Positions 54,135 to 62,097 of a DNA stretch of 64,000 nt are shown here, piece by piece. A model generated the notes under the pieces. It did not search any database. It saw only the letters and a list, made by a program, of their open reading frames with translations, and was not told the origin of the DNA. The position numbers and the translations under genes are program-made. Numbering within the stretch: the stretch's first letter is position 1; every line of letters begins with the position of its first letter. Origin of the DNA: Oceanicaulis sp052055585 (GTDB lineage Bacteria > Pseudomonadota > Alphaproteobacteria > Caulobacterales > Maricaulaceae); NCBI RefSeq assembly GCF_052055585.1, contig NZ_CP170485.1, forward strand, positions 1,054,001 through 1,118,000, in the 5' to 3' direction.

Positions 54135-55262
54135 ATGCCCAGCTTCGATTTCGATCTTCACGCCACGGATGGCGCCGCCCGCACCGGTGTTCTCAAAACC
54201 CCGCGCGGAGATATCCGCACCCCCGCCTTCATGCCCGTGGGCACGGCGGCGACGGTGAAGGCGCTCTATCCTGAACAGGTTAAGGAAGCTGGCGCGGATA
54301 TCATACTGGGAAATACCTATCATCTGATGCTGCGTCCCGGCGCCGAGCGGGTGAAGCGTCTGGGCGGGCTGCATCATTTCATGCGCTGGGACGGCCCGAT
54401 CCTGACGGACTCAGGCGGGTTTCAAGTCTGGTCGCTGTCGGACCTGCGCCAGATGAGCGAGGAAGGCGTCGCGTTCAAAAGCCATCTTGATGGCTCAAAG
54501 CATATGCTGACGCCCGAACGCTCCATCGAGATCCAGGCCGACCTTCTGGGCGCCGACATCTCCATGCAGCTTGATGAGTGCACGCCCTATCCGTGCGAGC
54601 GCGATGCGGCGGCGAGCTCCATGCAGCTCTCGCGGCGCTGGGGGAAGCGTTCGAAAGAGGCGTTCGGCGAGCGGTCAGACCAGGCGCTGTTCGGCATTGT
54701 CCAGGGCAGCACCTATGAAGACCTGCGCAGGGAGAGCGCGGAAGGGCTGATCGAGATCGGCTTTGACGGCTACGCCATTGGCGGCCTCGCGGTGGGCGAG
54801 GGGTTCGAGATGATGTGTCAGGTGCTTGATGTCACCACGCCGCATCTGCCCCATGAGCGTCCGCGCTATCTGATGGGCGTGGGTAAACCGATTGACCTTG
54901 TGGAAGCGGTTGCGCGCGGCGTGGACATGTTTGACTGCGTGCTGCCCACGCGCTCGGGCCGTCATGGTCAGGCGTGGACGGACTGGGGGCCGGTGAACGT
55001 GAAGAACGCCCGCTTCGCCGAAGACACCCGCCCGATGGATGAAACGCTCGATTGCCCGGCCAGCCGGGATTATTCGCGCGCCTATCTGCACCATCTGATC
55101 CGGGCAGGCGAATATCTGGGCTCGATGCTGCTGTCCTGGCACAACATCGCCTATTTCGAGAACCTGACCGCGCGCATGCGCGCCGCCATCGCGGCGGGCG
55201 AGTTCGAGGCGTTCCGCGCCCGGTTCCACGCCCGCATGGCCGAAGGCCCGGACGCGATCTAG
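54135..55262 (+). CDS. tgt: Queuine tRNA-ribosyltransferase with reduced zinc site
   Basis: A 375-residue TGT that exchanges guanine-34 for preQ1 in GUN tRNAs. Catalytic residues are intact: Asp92 in LTDSGGFQVWS and nucleophile Asp267 in DMFDCVL; SGRHGQAWT is near the substrate. The C-terminal zinc site is abnormal: the usual CxCxxC reads LDCPAS at 305-310, so only C307 of the three cysteines remains, with H336 kept. Length and all other motifs match functional enzymes. Its stop shares CTAG at 55259-55262 with the convergent lipoprotein. Confidence 0.93.
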   Translation: MPSFDFDLHATDGAARTGVLKTPRGDIRTPAFMPVGTAATVKALYPEQVKEAGADIILGNTYHLMLRPGAERVKRLGGLHHFMRWDGPILTDSGGFQVWSLSDLRQMSEEGVAFKSHLDGSKHMLTPERSIEIQADLLGADISMQLDECTPYPCERDAAASSMQLSRRWGKRSKEAFGERSDQALFGIVQGSTYEDLRRESAEGLIEIGFDGYAIGGLAVGEGFEMMCQVLDVTTPHLPHERPRYLMGVGKPIDLVEAVARGVDMFDCVLPTRSGRHGQAWTDWGPVNVKNARFAEDTRPMDETLDCPASRDYSRAYLHHLIRAGEYLGSMLLSWHNIAYFENLTARMRAAIAAGEFEAFRARFHARMAEGPDAI

Positions 55263-55891
55263 TCAGCGTCTTCGGGCGTGTTGAGCAGATTGTAGGCGCT
55301 CATCGCTTCGATCAGGGTGTCACGCTCACAGCCCTCTACATCAAAGGCGCCGCGTAACCAGGCGCGGCGTTTTTGCGCCAGTTCCTGTTCCAGGCGGGCG
55401 GCGGCTTCAATCTCGCCTGCGCGTCCCAGAAAGCGCACGACGGGGCGTACCGGGTTCAGCCCCACAATCGTGTCGCGCGCGGCATCCGCGGCCAGATCCG
55501 GGGCGTCCTCGGCGATCGAGCTGGCGAACCGGGACGAGCGATCCATCATGCTTTCATCCTCGTCTTCATCACCAGGGGCGGCGTCTTCAGCGGCGGGCGC
55601 CTCCACATCCGGGCCCAGCAGGCTGGTCAGGCGGGCAATGTCGCGCGCCACGGTCGCACAGCTTAGCGCTGCGCCGGAACCGCCATAGGGGGTCGGAACC
55701 GTCTCGTCGCCATTATCAATGACGATCTGGCCCGGACGTGACCGGGGCAGGCCGACCGTGTCCGAGGCGACAGATTCGGTGCGGCCCAACGGCGTGCGCG
55801 GCAAATCGGGCAGGTCCGGCAGGCTGGAACAGCCTGTCAGGATGAGGGCGGAGACAGCGTAGATCTGTGCTTTGAGAAAGGGGCTCTTCAT
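55259..55891 (-). CDS. Hypothetical lipoprotein
   Basis: A 210-residue protein with a signal ending in LTGC (Cys21), followed by SS, which favours outer membrane sorting. The middle is a long acidic linker (about 96-118), and the C-terminal third is helical, with conserved-looking stretches such as VVRFLGRAGEIEAAARLEQELAQKRRAWLRG. Three other cysteines are not in a pattern I know. No family recognised. Transcribed away from tRNA-Lys. Confidence 0.78.
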   Translation of the reverse strand: MKSPFLKAQIYAVSALILTGCSSLPDLPDLPRTPLGRTESVASDTVGLPRSRPGQIVIDNGDETVPTPYGGSGAALSCATVARDIARLTSLLGPDVEAPAAEDAAPGDEDEDESMMDRSSRFASSIAEDAPDLAADAARDTIVGLNPVRPVVRFLGRAGEIEAAARLEQELAQKRRAWLRGAFDVEGCERDTLIEAMSAYNLLNTPEDAD

Positions 55892-55951
55892 GGTTTTGTC
55901 CTATCACGATCACGCAACTGCAAAAGAGGTGTTTTCCCGCATATAGCCGGG

Positions 55952-55983
55952 TTGACCACTTTCGGAACCGGCTATAGGTTCCG
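55952..55983 (+). promoter_or_regulatory. Promoter of tRNA-Lys with flanking inverted repeat
   Basis: TTGACCA (55952-55958), 12 nt, GCTATAGG (55971-55978) fit the Caulobacter sigma-73 consensus well. A perfect 7-bp inverted repeat, CGGAACC at 55963-55969 and GGTTCCG at 55977-55983, surrounds the -10 element. The tRNA 5' end is at 56000. Confidence 0.65.
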
Positions 55984-55999
55984 CGCCTCTCGAGACGGA

Positions 56000-56075
56000 G
56001 AGCCGATAGCTCAGCTGGTAGAGCAACTGACTTTTAATCAGTAGGTCCAGGGTTCGAATCCCTGTCGGCTCACCA
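56000..56075 (+). tRNA. tRNA-Lys (anticodon TTT)
   Basis: Full cloverleaf: acceptor GAGCCGA pairs with TCGGCTC, D arm AGCTCAGCTGG, anticodon loop CTTTTAA, T arm GGTTCGAATCC, discriminator A and encoded CCA (56073-56075). Length is 76 nt. Confidence 0.98.
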
Positions 56076-56223
56076 CTTCCTCCCCCTGAAAATTCAGTGT
56101 CTGGCGGATAGTGGTGATCCCCGCTTTGCGGGTGTGTTCTCGATCTTTCCTTTATACCCCGGCCCTTTCAAACGTTGACCTGACCTCGGGACGCGCTTCA
56201 CTCTGTCTGTGTTCAGATAACAG

Positions 56224-56685
56224 ATGGGGCGTCGCATCATGATTGTCAGTGCGCTGGCGGCAGCATTTCTCATTCAAGGGCAGCCTCAGGAGCAGAGTTG
56301 CAGCGGCGTCGGCGCCGAGGTGGAGGCGATCTGCGCGGTGCTGAGCGCCCAGCAGGACGCCTGGAATGAAGGTGATATTCCCGGGTTCATGGCCGGGTAT
56401 TGGGCGAGCGAGGATTTGCGCTTTGCATCCGGCGGCTCTGTCACCACAGGCTGGAGCGCGACGCTGGAGCGCTATCTCGCCCGCTATGACACGCCTGAAG
56501 CCATGGGCTGGCTGGCCTTCACCGATCTGGATGTCACACAGCTGTCAGAAGAGGCCGCCTATGTGTTCGGGCGCTGGACGCTCTATCGTGAAAGCGATGA
56601 GCCGACGGGCCTGTTCACGCTGATTCTGCGCAAGGAAGCCGAGGGTTGGCGCGTGGTGCATGACCACACGTCGTCAGCAGATTAG
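56224..56685 (+). CDS. Exported SnoaL/NTF2-like protein
   Basis: A 153-residue protein with an NTF2-like (DUF4440/SnoaL) fold. A helix with LSAQQDAWNEGDIPGFMAGYWASEDLRFASGG (about 40-70) is the family hallmark, followed by beta strands ending GLFTLILRKEAEGWRVVHDHTS. The first start gives a basic n-region (MGRR) and a signal peptide; an ATG at 56239 has the better ribosome site (GGGG) but no basic residues. Substrate unknown; many such domains are small-molecule binding without catalysis. Confidence 0.8.
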   Translation: MGRRIMIVSALAAAFLIQGQPQEQSCSGVGAEVEAICAVLSAQQDAWNEGDIPGFMAGYWASEDLRFASGGSVTTGWSATLERYLARYDTPEAMGWLAFTDLDVTQLSEEAAYVFGRWTLYRESDEPTGLFTLILRKEAEGWRVVHDHTSSAD

Positions 56686-56791
56686 GCCGAATCTCACTCA
56701 TCAATAAATTTTATGCTGAGTAAGTCTCTGAAATCATGGTTGTCAACAAATTCACTCTACAGGTGATTTAGACTTTCATCACAACTTGATC

Positions 56792-56822
56792 TGCACCCTC
56801 GGTTCAAAGCCTTGAGGGTGCA
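56792..56822 (+). promoter_or_regulatory. Hairpin sequestering the ribosome site of the chemoreceptor gene
   Basis: A perfect 9-bp stem (56792-56800 with 56814-56822), 13-nt loop, contains the whole GAGGG ribosome site in its 3' arm. The arm ends two bases before the ATG at 56825. The 140-bp leader upstream is clearly more AT-rich than its surroundings. Confidence 0.6.
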
Positions 56823-56824
56823 TC

Positions 56825-58975
56825 ATGCTTAACAAACTGCCCGTCGCTCACCTGTTTGGCCTGATCAGCCTTGGAGGGTGTCTCTTGCTGGGCGGCGTTC
56901 TGGGAACCGCCGCCGTTATCGAGAGCCGGGAAGCGGAACGTCATTCGGCGATTTCCCGCCTTGAAGCTGTTGAGCGCTCACGCCTTTCCTCGATCCGGCA
57001 CTATCTCGAATACGTCGAGGAAGACGTGCATTTGCTGGCGCACAGCACGGCAGTGATACACGCCATTGAACGCTTTCATGACGCCTGGGAAGAGATGCCA
57101 GGCGCGGCAGGCGCCGAGATTCGTCGCCTTTATCGCGATGAGAACCCTTATGCGGGATCTGAACGGATCAATCTCGTCGATGCAGGGGATGGCTCTGAAT
57201 ATTCCGTGGTTCATGAGGACCTGCATCCCTGGTTTCGTGACTATCACGATAAGCGCGAATATGCGGACATCTACCTCTTCGATTTGGAGGGGAATCTGCT
57301 CTACAGCACAGAGAAGAAAGATGATTTCGCGACCAATTTCCTGACGGGTCCGTATCGGGACACGCATCTGTCCCAGGTCATGCAACAGGTGCTGGCCATG
57401 GAGCCAAGCGAGACGGCTCTGTCAGACTACGCTGAATATGCGCCCGGCGGGGGACTGCCCGCCAGCTTCATGGGGTCGCCGGTTTTCGATCATTATGGCA
57501 ATCGTCTGGGCGCGATTGTGGTCAAAATGCCCACACACGAGCTTGATCTGCTGATGGCGGAAGACGTGGGTCTGGGAGAAACCGGCGACGCCTATCTGAT
57601 TGGCGAGGACGGCATTCTGCGCACCCAGCCGCGTTTTCATAACGGCGAGGCGAGGTTGAGCATCCAGCTGCCACAGGACATCGTGCAGATGACCTTTCAT
57701 GCTGCGGGCGATGACCATGTCATCGAGGCGGATGACTGGCGCGGGGTTCACGCCATGGCCATTGGCGACCATTTCGAGTTCCTGGGCGTTCATTATGGCG
57801 TCGTGGTGACCCAGTCTACGCACGAGACCTTCGCTGTCGCACGGGCTCTCGCCTGGCGGATCATAATCACGGCGTTTGTGGTGACGGCTTTGGTTGCGGG
57901 GATCAGCTTCTTGCTGGCCCGGAAAGTGGCGCAACCCATAGCCCGGCTGGCGACAACCACGGATCGGATTTCCGGCGGAGAACTGCAGCTCGAGGTGCCG
58001 TACGGGGAAGCGACCAATGAGATCGGCGCCTTGTCCAGGGCGCTTGATGGGTTTCGGTTGAGCAGCATCCGGCAGCGGGAACTGGAAGAGAATCAGAAAT
58101 CGCTGGAGGCGCAGGCCAAGACCGCGCGTCAGACCGAGCGTCGGCGTCTGGCGGATGAATTCGAGACCAAGGTCGGCGGCGTCGTGACCATTGTCAGCTC
58201 GGCCGCGACCGAGTTGAGCGCGGCGTCTCAAAGCCTGTCCGCCACAGCGGAAGAAACCTCGGCGCAGACCAAGGCGGTGTCTTCGGCGGCGGGTGAGACG
58301 ACGAACAATGTTCAGAGCGTCGCCAGCGCGGCGGAGGAAATGGCGGCTTCCATCGCCAATATGCGCGCCCGCGCCCAGTCCACGGCGGACCAGGCCCGAC
58401 AGGTGAAGGGCGAGGCGGAAAGCACGGTCGAGAAGGTCAGCCATCTGACCCAGGCGGCCAGCCGGATTGGCGAGGTGGTCGATCTTATCCAGTCCATCGC
58501 CGAGCAGACCAATCTTCTGGCGCTGAACGCCACGATCGAGGCGGCGCGCGCCGGCGAGGCCGGCAAGGGCTTTGCGATCGTGGCGCAGGAGGTCAAGCAG
58601 CTGGCGTCCCAGACTGCAAACGCGACCAAGGACATTGCGGACCAGATCTCCCAGATTCAGTCAGCGACCGGAGAATCGTCAGCGGCGATCCAGAGTGTGG
58701 CCGACGTGATCGGCGGCTTGAGCGCGACCGCGCAGGACATCGCAGCAGCGGTGGAGGAGCAGGCTGCGGCGACTACGGAGATCGCACGCAGCGCAGCCGG
58801 GGCGGCGGACAATACCCGCAATGTGTCGGACAATATCGATGGCGTTGTGATGGCGGCGACCGAATCCTCATCCGCAGCCGCTCAGGTCAACACGGCATCA
58901 AGTGATCTGACGGTTCAGGCGGAAGCCCTGCGCGCGCAGGTGGATGAGTTCCTGTCCAATATCCGCGCGTCCTAG
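56825..58975 (+). CDS. Methyl-accepting chemotaxis protein
   Basis: A 716-residue chemoreceptor. It has membrane helix 1 (about 8-31), a large periplasmic double-Cache-like sensor (about 35-338; DIYLFDLEGNLLYSTEK at 148-164), membrane helix 2 (345-365), a HAMP linker (366-420), and a cytoplasmic signalling hairpin. The hairpin tip IAEQTNLLALNATIEAARAGE (558-578) is the contact site for CheW/CheA. No C-terminal pentapeptide for CheR binding is evident. No other chemotaxis gene is in the window, so the receptor is an orphan here. The ribosome site lies within a hairpin. Confidence 0.94.
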   Translation: MLNKLPVAHLFGLISLGGCLLLGGVLGTAAVIESREAERHSAISRLEAVERSRLSSIRHYLEYVEEDVHLLAHSTAVIHAIERFHDAWEEMPGAAGAEIRRLYRDENPYAGSERINLVDAGDGSEYSVVHEDLHPWFRDYHDKREYADIYLFDLEGNLLYSTEKKDDFATNFLTGPYRDTHLSQVMQQVLAMEPSETALSDYAEYAPGGGLPASFMGSPVFDHYGNRLGAIVVKMPTHELDLLMAEDVGLGETGDAYLIGEDGILRTQPRFHNGEARLSIQLPQDIVQMTFHAAGDDHVIEADDWRGVHAMAIGDHFEFLGVHYGVVVTQSTHETFAVARALAWRIIITAFVVTALVAGISFLLARKVAQPIARLATTTDRISGGELQLEVPYGEATNEIGALSRALDGFRLSSIRQRELEENQKSLEAQAKTARQTERRRLADEFETKVGGVVTIVSSAATELSAASQSLSATAEETSAQTKAVSSAAGETTNNVQSVASAAEEMAASIANMRARAQSTADQARQVKGEAESTVEKVSHLTQAASRIGEVVDLIQSIAEQTNLLALNATIEAARAGEAGKGFAIVAQEVKQLASQTANATKDIADQISQIQSATGESSAAIQSVADVIGGLSATAQDIAAAVEEQAAATTEIARSAAGAADNTRNVSDNIDGVVMAATESSSAAAQVNTASSDLTVQAEALRAQVDEFLSNIRAS

Positions 58976-58982
58976 GCCGGGC

Positions 58983-59288
58983 TCACCAACCGCTCCACCA
59001 GCTCAGGATGTGAAGCGCCAGAGCGCCGGCGCCCAGAATCACCCCCAGCCAGGCGACATCCGCAAGGCTGCCCTTGGGGCGTTTAACGGGAGTGTCCTGA
59101 AACGGCGCGGGCGTGTCCTGAAGGGAGGAGAGCGATTGCGCGTTTCGCGTCATGCGTCGTCTCAGCTCCTTCTCGGCCAGGCGCCGGGTGCGGGTATTGT
59201 ATTTCTGGTGCGCCACGAACAGGCGCAGATCCGTTTCGGTCGCGGCGGTCAGGGATGTGTCTGAGGGCAAGCGGAATACGGGACGCAT
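58983..59288 (-). CDS. Small protein with C-terminal membrane helix
   Basis: A 101-residue protein with a charged N-terminal region (KYNTRTRRLAEKELRRRMTRNA at about 29-50) and a single helix near the end (about 76-96), as in tail-anchored proteins. I do not recognise it. It is convergent with the chemoreceptor gene. It has no obvious partner and is downstream of torF, from which a hairpin separates it. Confidence 0.6.
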   Translation of the reverse strand: MRPVFRLPSDTSLTAATETDLRLFVAHQKYNTRTRRLAEKELRRRMTRNAQSLSSLQDTPAPFQDTPVKRPKGSLADVAWLGVILGAGALALHILSWWSGW

Positions 59289-59323
59289 GGCGGCGGCTCT
59301 GTGGGCTGGGAAGAGACAGGCAA

Positions 59324-59357
59324 GCGGCCTGAAACGGTCTTACCCGCTTCAGGCCGC
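59324..59357 (-). terminator. Hairpin after the TorF porin gene
   Basis: A 10-bp perfect stem (59324-59333 with 59348-59357) with a 14-nt loop lies 18 bp past the porin stop on the minus strand. There is no clear T-run after it, so termination may be partial. Confidence 0.45.
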
Positions 59358-59374
59358 CGTGTAGGGCGTCGGGA

Positions 59375-60085
59375 CTAGAACGACTTGGCGATGGTGAAGA
59401 CCGCCGTGGCGTCAGACCCGTCGGTATCCTCGCTGGTGTCGATATAGGCCAGAGACCAGTCGACGCCGTAGGCCGCGCCGCCAATCCCGATGGTCCAGTC
59501 GATCTTGTCGTCGCCATCGCCATCAAGATCGCCAAAGGCGCCGGTTTCATAACCGATGCCCAGTGACAGGCTGAGGCCGGATTCGCCCAGCGGCGCTGAA
59601 CCGGAGAGGTTCAGATACAGGTTGTCGTCATCACCGAGATTGTCCTGTTCAGGCGCGTAGGCGATGGTGCCCGTGGTCTCGAGGATGCCGATCATGCCGG
59701 TCAGGCTGCCGTAAACTTCGCCATAGGCGACATCATCGGCCCCGGGATAGAAATAGCCGAGCACGCCCACATCATAGCTGAGCGCGCCCACCGTTCCGCC
59801 ATAACCGGCATACAGGTCGAGCTCGAGTTCGGAATTGCCGACCGGCTCGATGCTCGAGCCCCAGGTGCCGACATAGAAGCCGGACTCGAACGCCACATCG
59901 AAACCGCCCTGGATCGCGAGGGTTTCATCGCTCAGGGAAGCGCCGCGGAACCGGTAGTCTGTGGTCAGGGCGACATTGGCGGAAATTTCCTGAGCCTGGG
60001 CGGCGCCCGTCATCGGCGCAAGGCAGGCTCCGCCGAGAAGCGCGAGCGGAAGCGCACGTTTGGCGAGAGAAAGAGCGCGTTTCAT
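59375..60085 (-). CDS. TorF family putative porin
   Basis: A 236-residue outer membrane protein with a signal peptide (about 1-31, cleavage near AQA-Q). The start of the mature part, EISANVALTTDYRFRGASLSDETLAIQGGFDVAFESGFYVGTW, is the TorF (TIGR02001) signature. Many short amphipathic strands follow, and it ends in F, as beta-barrels do. It follows amt by 93 bp on the same strand and may be co-transcribed, suggesting uptake of a nitrogen compound. Confidence 0.87.
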   Translation of the reverse strand: MKRALSLAKRALPLALLGGACLAPMTGAAQAQEISANVALTTDYRFRGASLSDETLAIQGGFDVAFESGFYVGTWGSSIEPVGNSELELDLYAGYGGTVGALSYDVGVLGYFYPGADDVAYGEVYGSLTGMIGILETTGTIAYAPEQDNLGDDDNLYLNLSGSAPLGESGLSLSLGIGYETGAFGDLDGDGDDKIDWTIGIGGAAYGVDWSLAYIDTSEDTDGSDATAVFTIAKSF

Positions 60086-60140
60086 TGAATTTCTCCATCT
60101 TTGGTTGTAGTGTGAGGCAGGGTGCGTTTGCGTTGACGAT

Positions 60141-60169
60141 GCGAGGCGGCCTTGGTGCTGCCGCCTCGC
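60141..60169 (-). other. Intercistronic hairpin between amt and torF
   Basis: A 10-bp perfect GC-rich stem (60141-60150 with 60160-60169) with a 9-nt loop occupies the 93-bp gap. No T-run follows on the minus strand, so it is more likely an mRNA stabiliser or a weak attenuator than a full terminator. Confidence 0.5.
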
Positions 60170-60178
60170 ACCAGAGCG

Positions 60179-61555
60179 TTATTCGGCCGGTTTGACCTTG
60201 TCGGGGACGAATTCGGGGTAGGCGCTGTGTCCAAGCTCGGACAGGTCGCCGCCCACATCTTCCTCATCCGGGTTCAGGCGGATGCCCAGGGTGACTTTCA
60301 GGGCCAGCCACAGCACGAAGCTGGTGACGAAGACGAATGCCCCGATGGCGCCAACGCCGACAGCCTGGCCGATAAAGCTGGCGTCGGAATTGGTCAGCGG
60401 AACCGCCATGGTGCCCCAGATGCCCGCCATCAGGTGGACCGGGATGGCGCCGACCACGTCGTCAAGACGGATGGCTTCGAGCAGCACTGCGCCGAAGGTG
60501 GCGATCACCGCGCCGACAGCGCCGATCATGATGGCTTCCAGAATGGTCGGGGTCAGCGGCTCGGCCGTGATGGCGACCAGACCCGCCAGCGCGCCGTTCA
60601 GGACGGAGCCCAGATTGGCTTTGCCTTTGCCGATCAGCATGGAGACGATGTAGGCGACCACAACGCCGGATGCGGCGGCCATATTGGTGTTGGCGAAGAT
60701 CTGCGAGACCGCCGTGGCGTCCGCCGCGCTGCCCAGAGCCAGCTGGGAGGCGCCGTTGAAGCCGAACCAGCCAAACCACAGGATGAAGGTGCCCAGGGTC
60801 GCCAGCGGCAGGGATGAACCGTGCATGGCCACCGGCTTGCCGTCGACAAAGCGACCGCGACGCGCGCCCAGCAGGATCACGCCCGCCAGAGCCGCCCAGC
60901 CGCCCGTTGAGTGAACCAGCGTGGAGCCGGCGAAGTCGGAGAAGCCGAACTGGCTGTCCAGCCAGCCTGTGCCCCACTCCCAGGAGCCCTGGATCGGGTA
61001 GATCACGCCTGCCAGAACCGCGGTGAAGATGAAGAAGGCGCCAATACGCACGCGCTCGGCGACGGCGCCGGACACGATCGAGGCGGTGGTGGCGACAAAC
61101 ACCATCTGGAAGAACCAGTCAGAGGCGCTCGAATAACCGTTGGCTGCGATGTCGATGGCCTCGTCAGCCGCCGTTTCGGACGGGCTCCACATGGAGGGCG
61201 TACCGAAGAAACCGCCATGGGCGTCCACGCCCGAATACATGAGATTATAGCCGATGACGAAGAACATCAGGCCGGCGATGGCGTACAGGCCGATATTCTT
61301 CAGACAGATCACGGCGGCGTGCTTGGTGCGGACGAAGCCGGCTTCCAGCATGGCGAAGCCGGCGGCCATCCACATCACAAGAAAGCCGCCAATCAGGAAC
61401 AGAAGCGTATTGAAGATATAGGCGCTTTCCTCGCTGACTTCGGCGAAGGCGGCTTCAGAAGCCAGCGCTGTGAAACTGAGTGCGGTCAGCGCCAGAGCCC
61501 CCAGGCGCAAGGCGCGCGCGCGCAGTGTCGTCTGCGCGCCGTTTAAAGTGTTCAT
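60179..61555 (-). CDS. amt: Ammonium transporter
   Basis: A 458-residue Amt/MEP/Rh transporter. An N-terminal signal-like helix (about 12-34, ending AFAE) precedes eleven helices. Motifs are visible: DWFFQMVFVATTASIVSGAVAER, DFAGSTLVHSTGGWAAL (conserved twin-His pore position His), and FGWFGFNGASQ. The ATG at 61555 has GAGGACA at the right spacing; an upstream in-frame ATG would add 45 non-conserved residues. No PII (glnK) gene is next to it, which is unusual for amt. Confidence 0.94.
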   Translation of the reverse strand: MNTLNGAQTTLRARALRLGALALTALSFTALASEAAFAEVSEESAYIFNTLLFLIGGFLVMWMAAGFAMLEAGFVRTKHAAVICLKNIGLYAIAGLMFFVIGYNLMYSGVDAHGGFFGTPSMWSPSETAADEAIDIAANGYSSASDWFFQMVFVATTASIVSGAVAERVRIGAFFIFTAVLAGVIYPIQGSWEWGTGWLDSQFGFSDFAGSTLVHSTGGWAALAGVILLGARRGRFVDGKPVAMHGSSLPLATLGTFILWFGWFGFNGASQLALGSAADATAVSQIFANTNMAAASGVVVAYIVSMLIGKGKANLGSVLNGALAGLVAITAEPLTPTILEAIMIGAVGAVIATFGAVLLEAIRLDDVVGAIPVHLMAGIWGTMAVPLTNSDASFIGQAVGVGAIGAFVFVTSFVLWLALKVTLGIRLNPDEEDVGGDLSELGHSAYPEFVPDKVKPAE

Positions 61556-62097
61556 GAGTATGTCCTCGGTCGCACGTTGACGGGCCGGGTTCACCCCGGA
61601 GCCGGCCTGTCTGATCGAATGAAAGCGACGAAGACCGCCATGAGATAGCGGTTGGGAAAGCCGGTTTGCTTCGGCTGAATTCTGTTTCATTCTTGCCTCC
61701 GTCGCGGTTTGCGGCGGCCGGCGGTGCGTCTCTAAGGGCGGGCGCAGCTTGGGCTGCGTCTCTCGTTAACAAAACCTTTGCAGAGTGTTTTTTGCGCCGC
61801 AACAAAAAAGTGAAAAAAATATAATCGCACGCAGATGTTTATGGCCGGAACGCAACAGTTCGCCTGAATACAAGATTTGATTGTACAGGAAGAAAGAAGG
61901 CGGGCTTTGCCCGCCCTCTAGTTTTAGAGACGACCCCGAGGCCGCTCCTGAACGCTCTCAGTTTTGTGACGCTGCCGCATATAAAAATCACAAACATTCG
62001 GACAAATGCGTTATGCGTGCACGGATGGCGAGCGCCAAATCCCGACATTAGAGCGCGAGGGCGCTATTGCGGGCCAAAAATCGCGCATTGGTACGAC
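61556..62097. other. Intergenic region between amt and recQ
   Basis: This 542-bp stretch holds no gene I can support. It contains the amt leader and promoter region, with AT-rich tracts at about 61765-61825, and a probable recQ terminator at 61889-61915. Searches by eye for a sigma-54 (GG-N10-GC) site in front of amt were negative. Confidence 0.6.
61889..61915 (-). terminator. Intrinsic terminator of recQ
   Basis: A 7-bp GC stem (61899-61905 with 61909-61915), 3-nt loop, is followed on the minus strand by TTCTTTCTTC. It lies about 180 bp past the recQ stop. Confidence 0.65.

Noticed and set aside
61700..61860. Sigma-54/NtrC control of amt
   Set aside because: No GG-N10-GC pair at the right spacing and no TGCACC-type NtrC palindrome could be found by eye.
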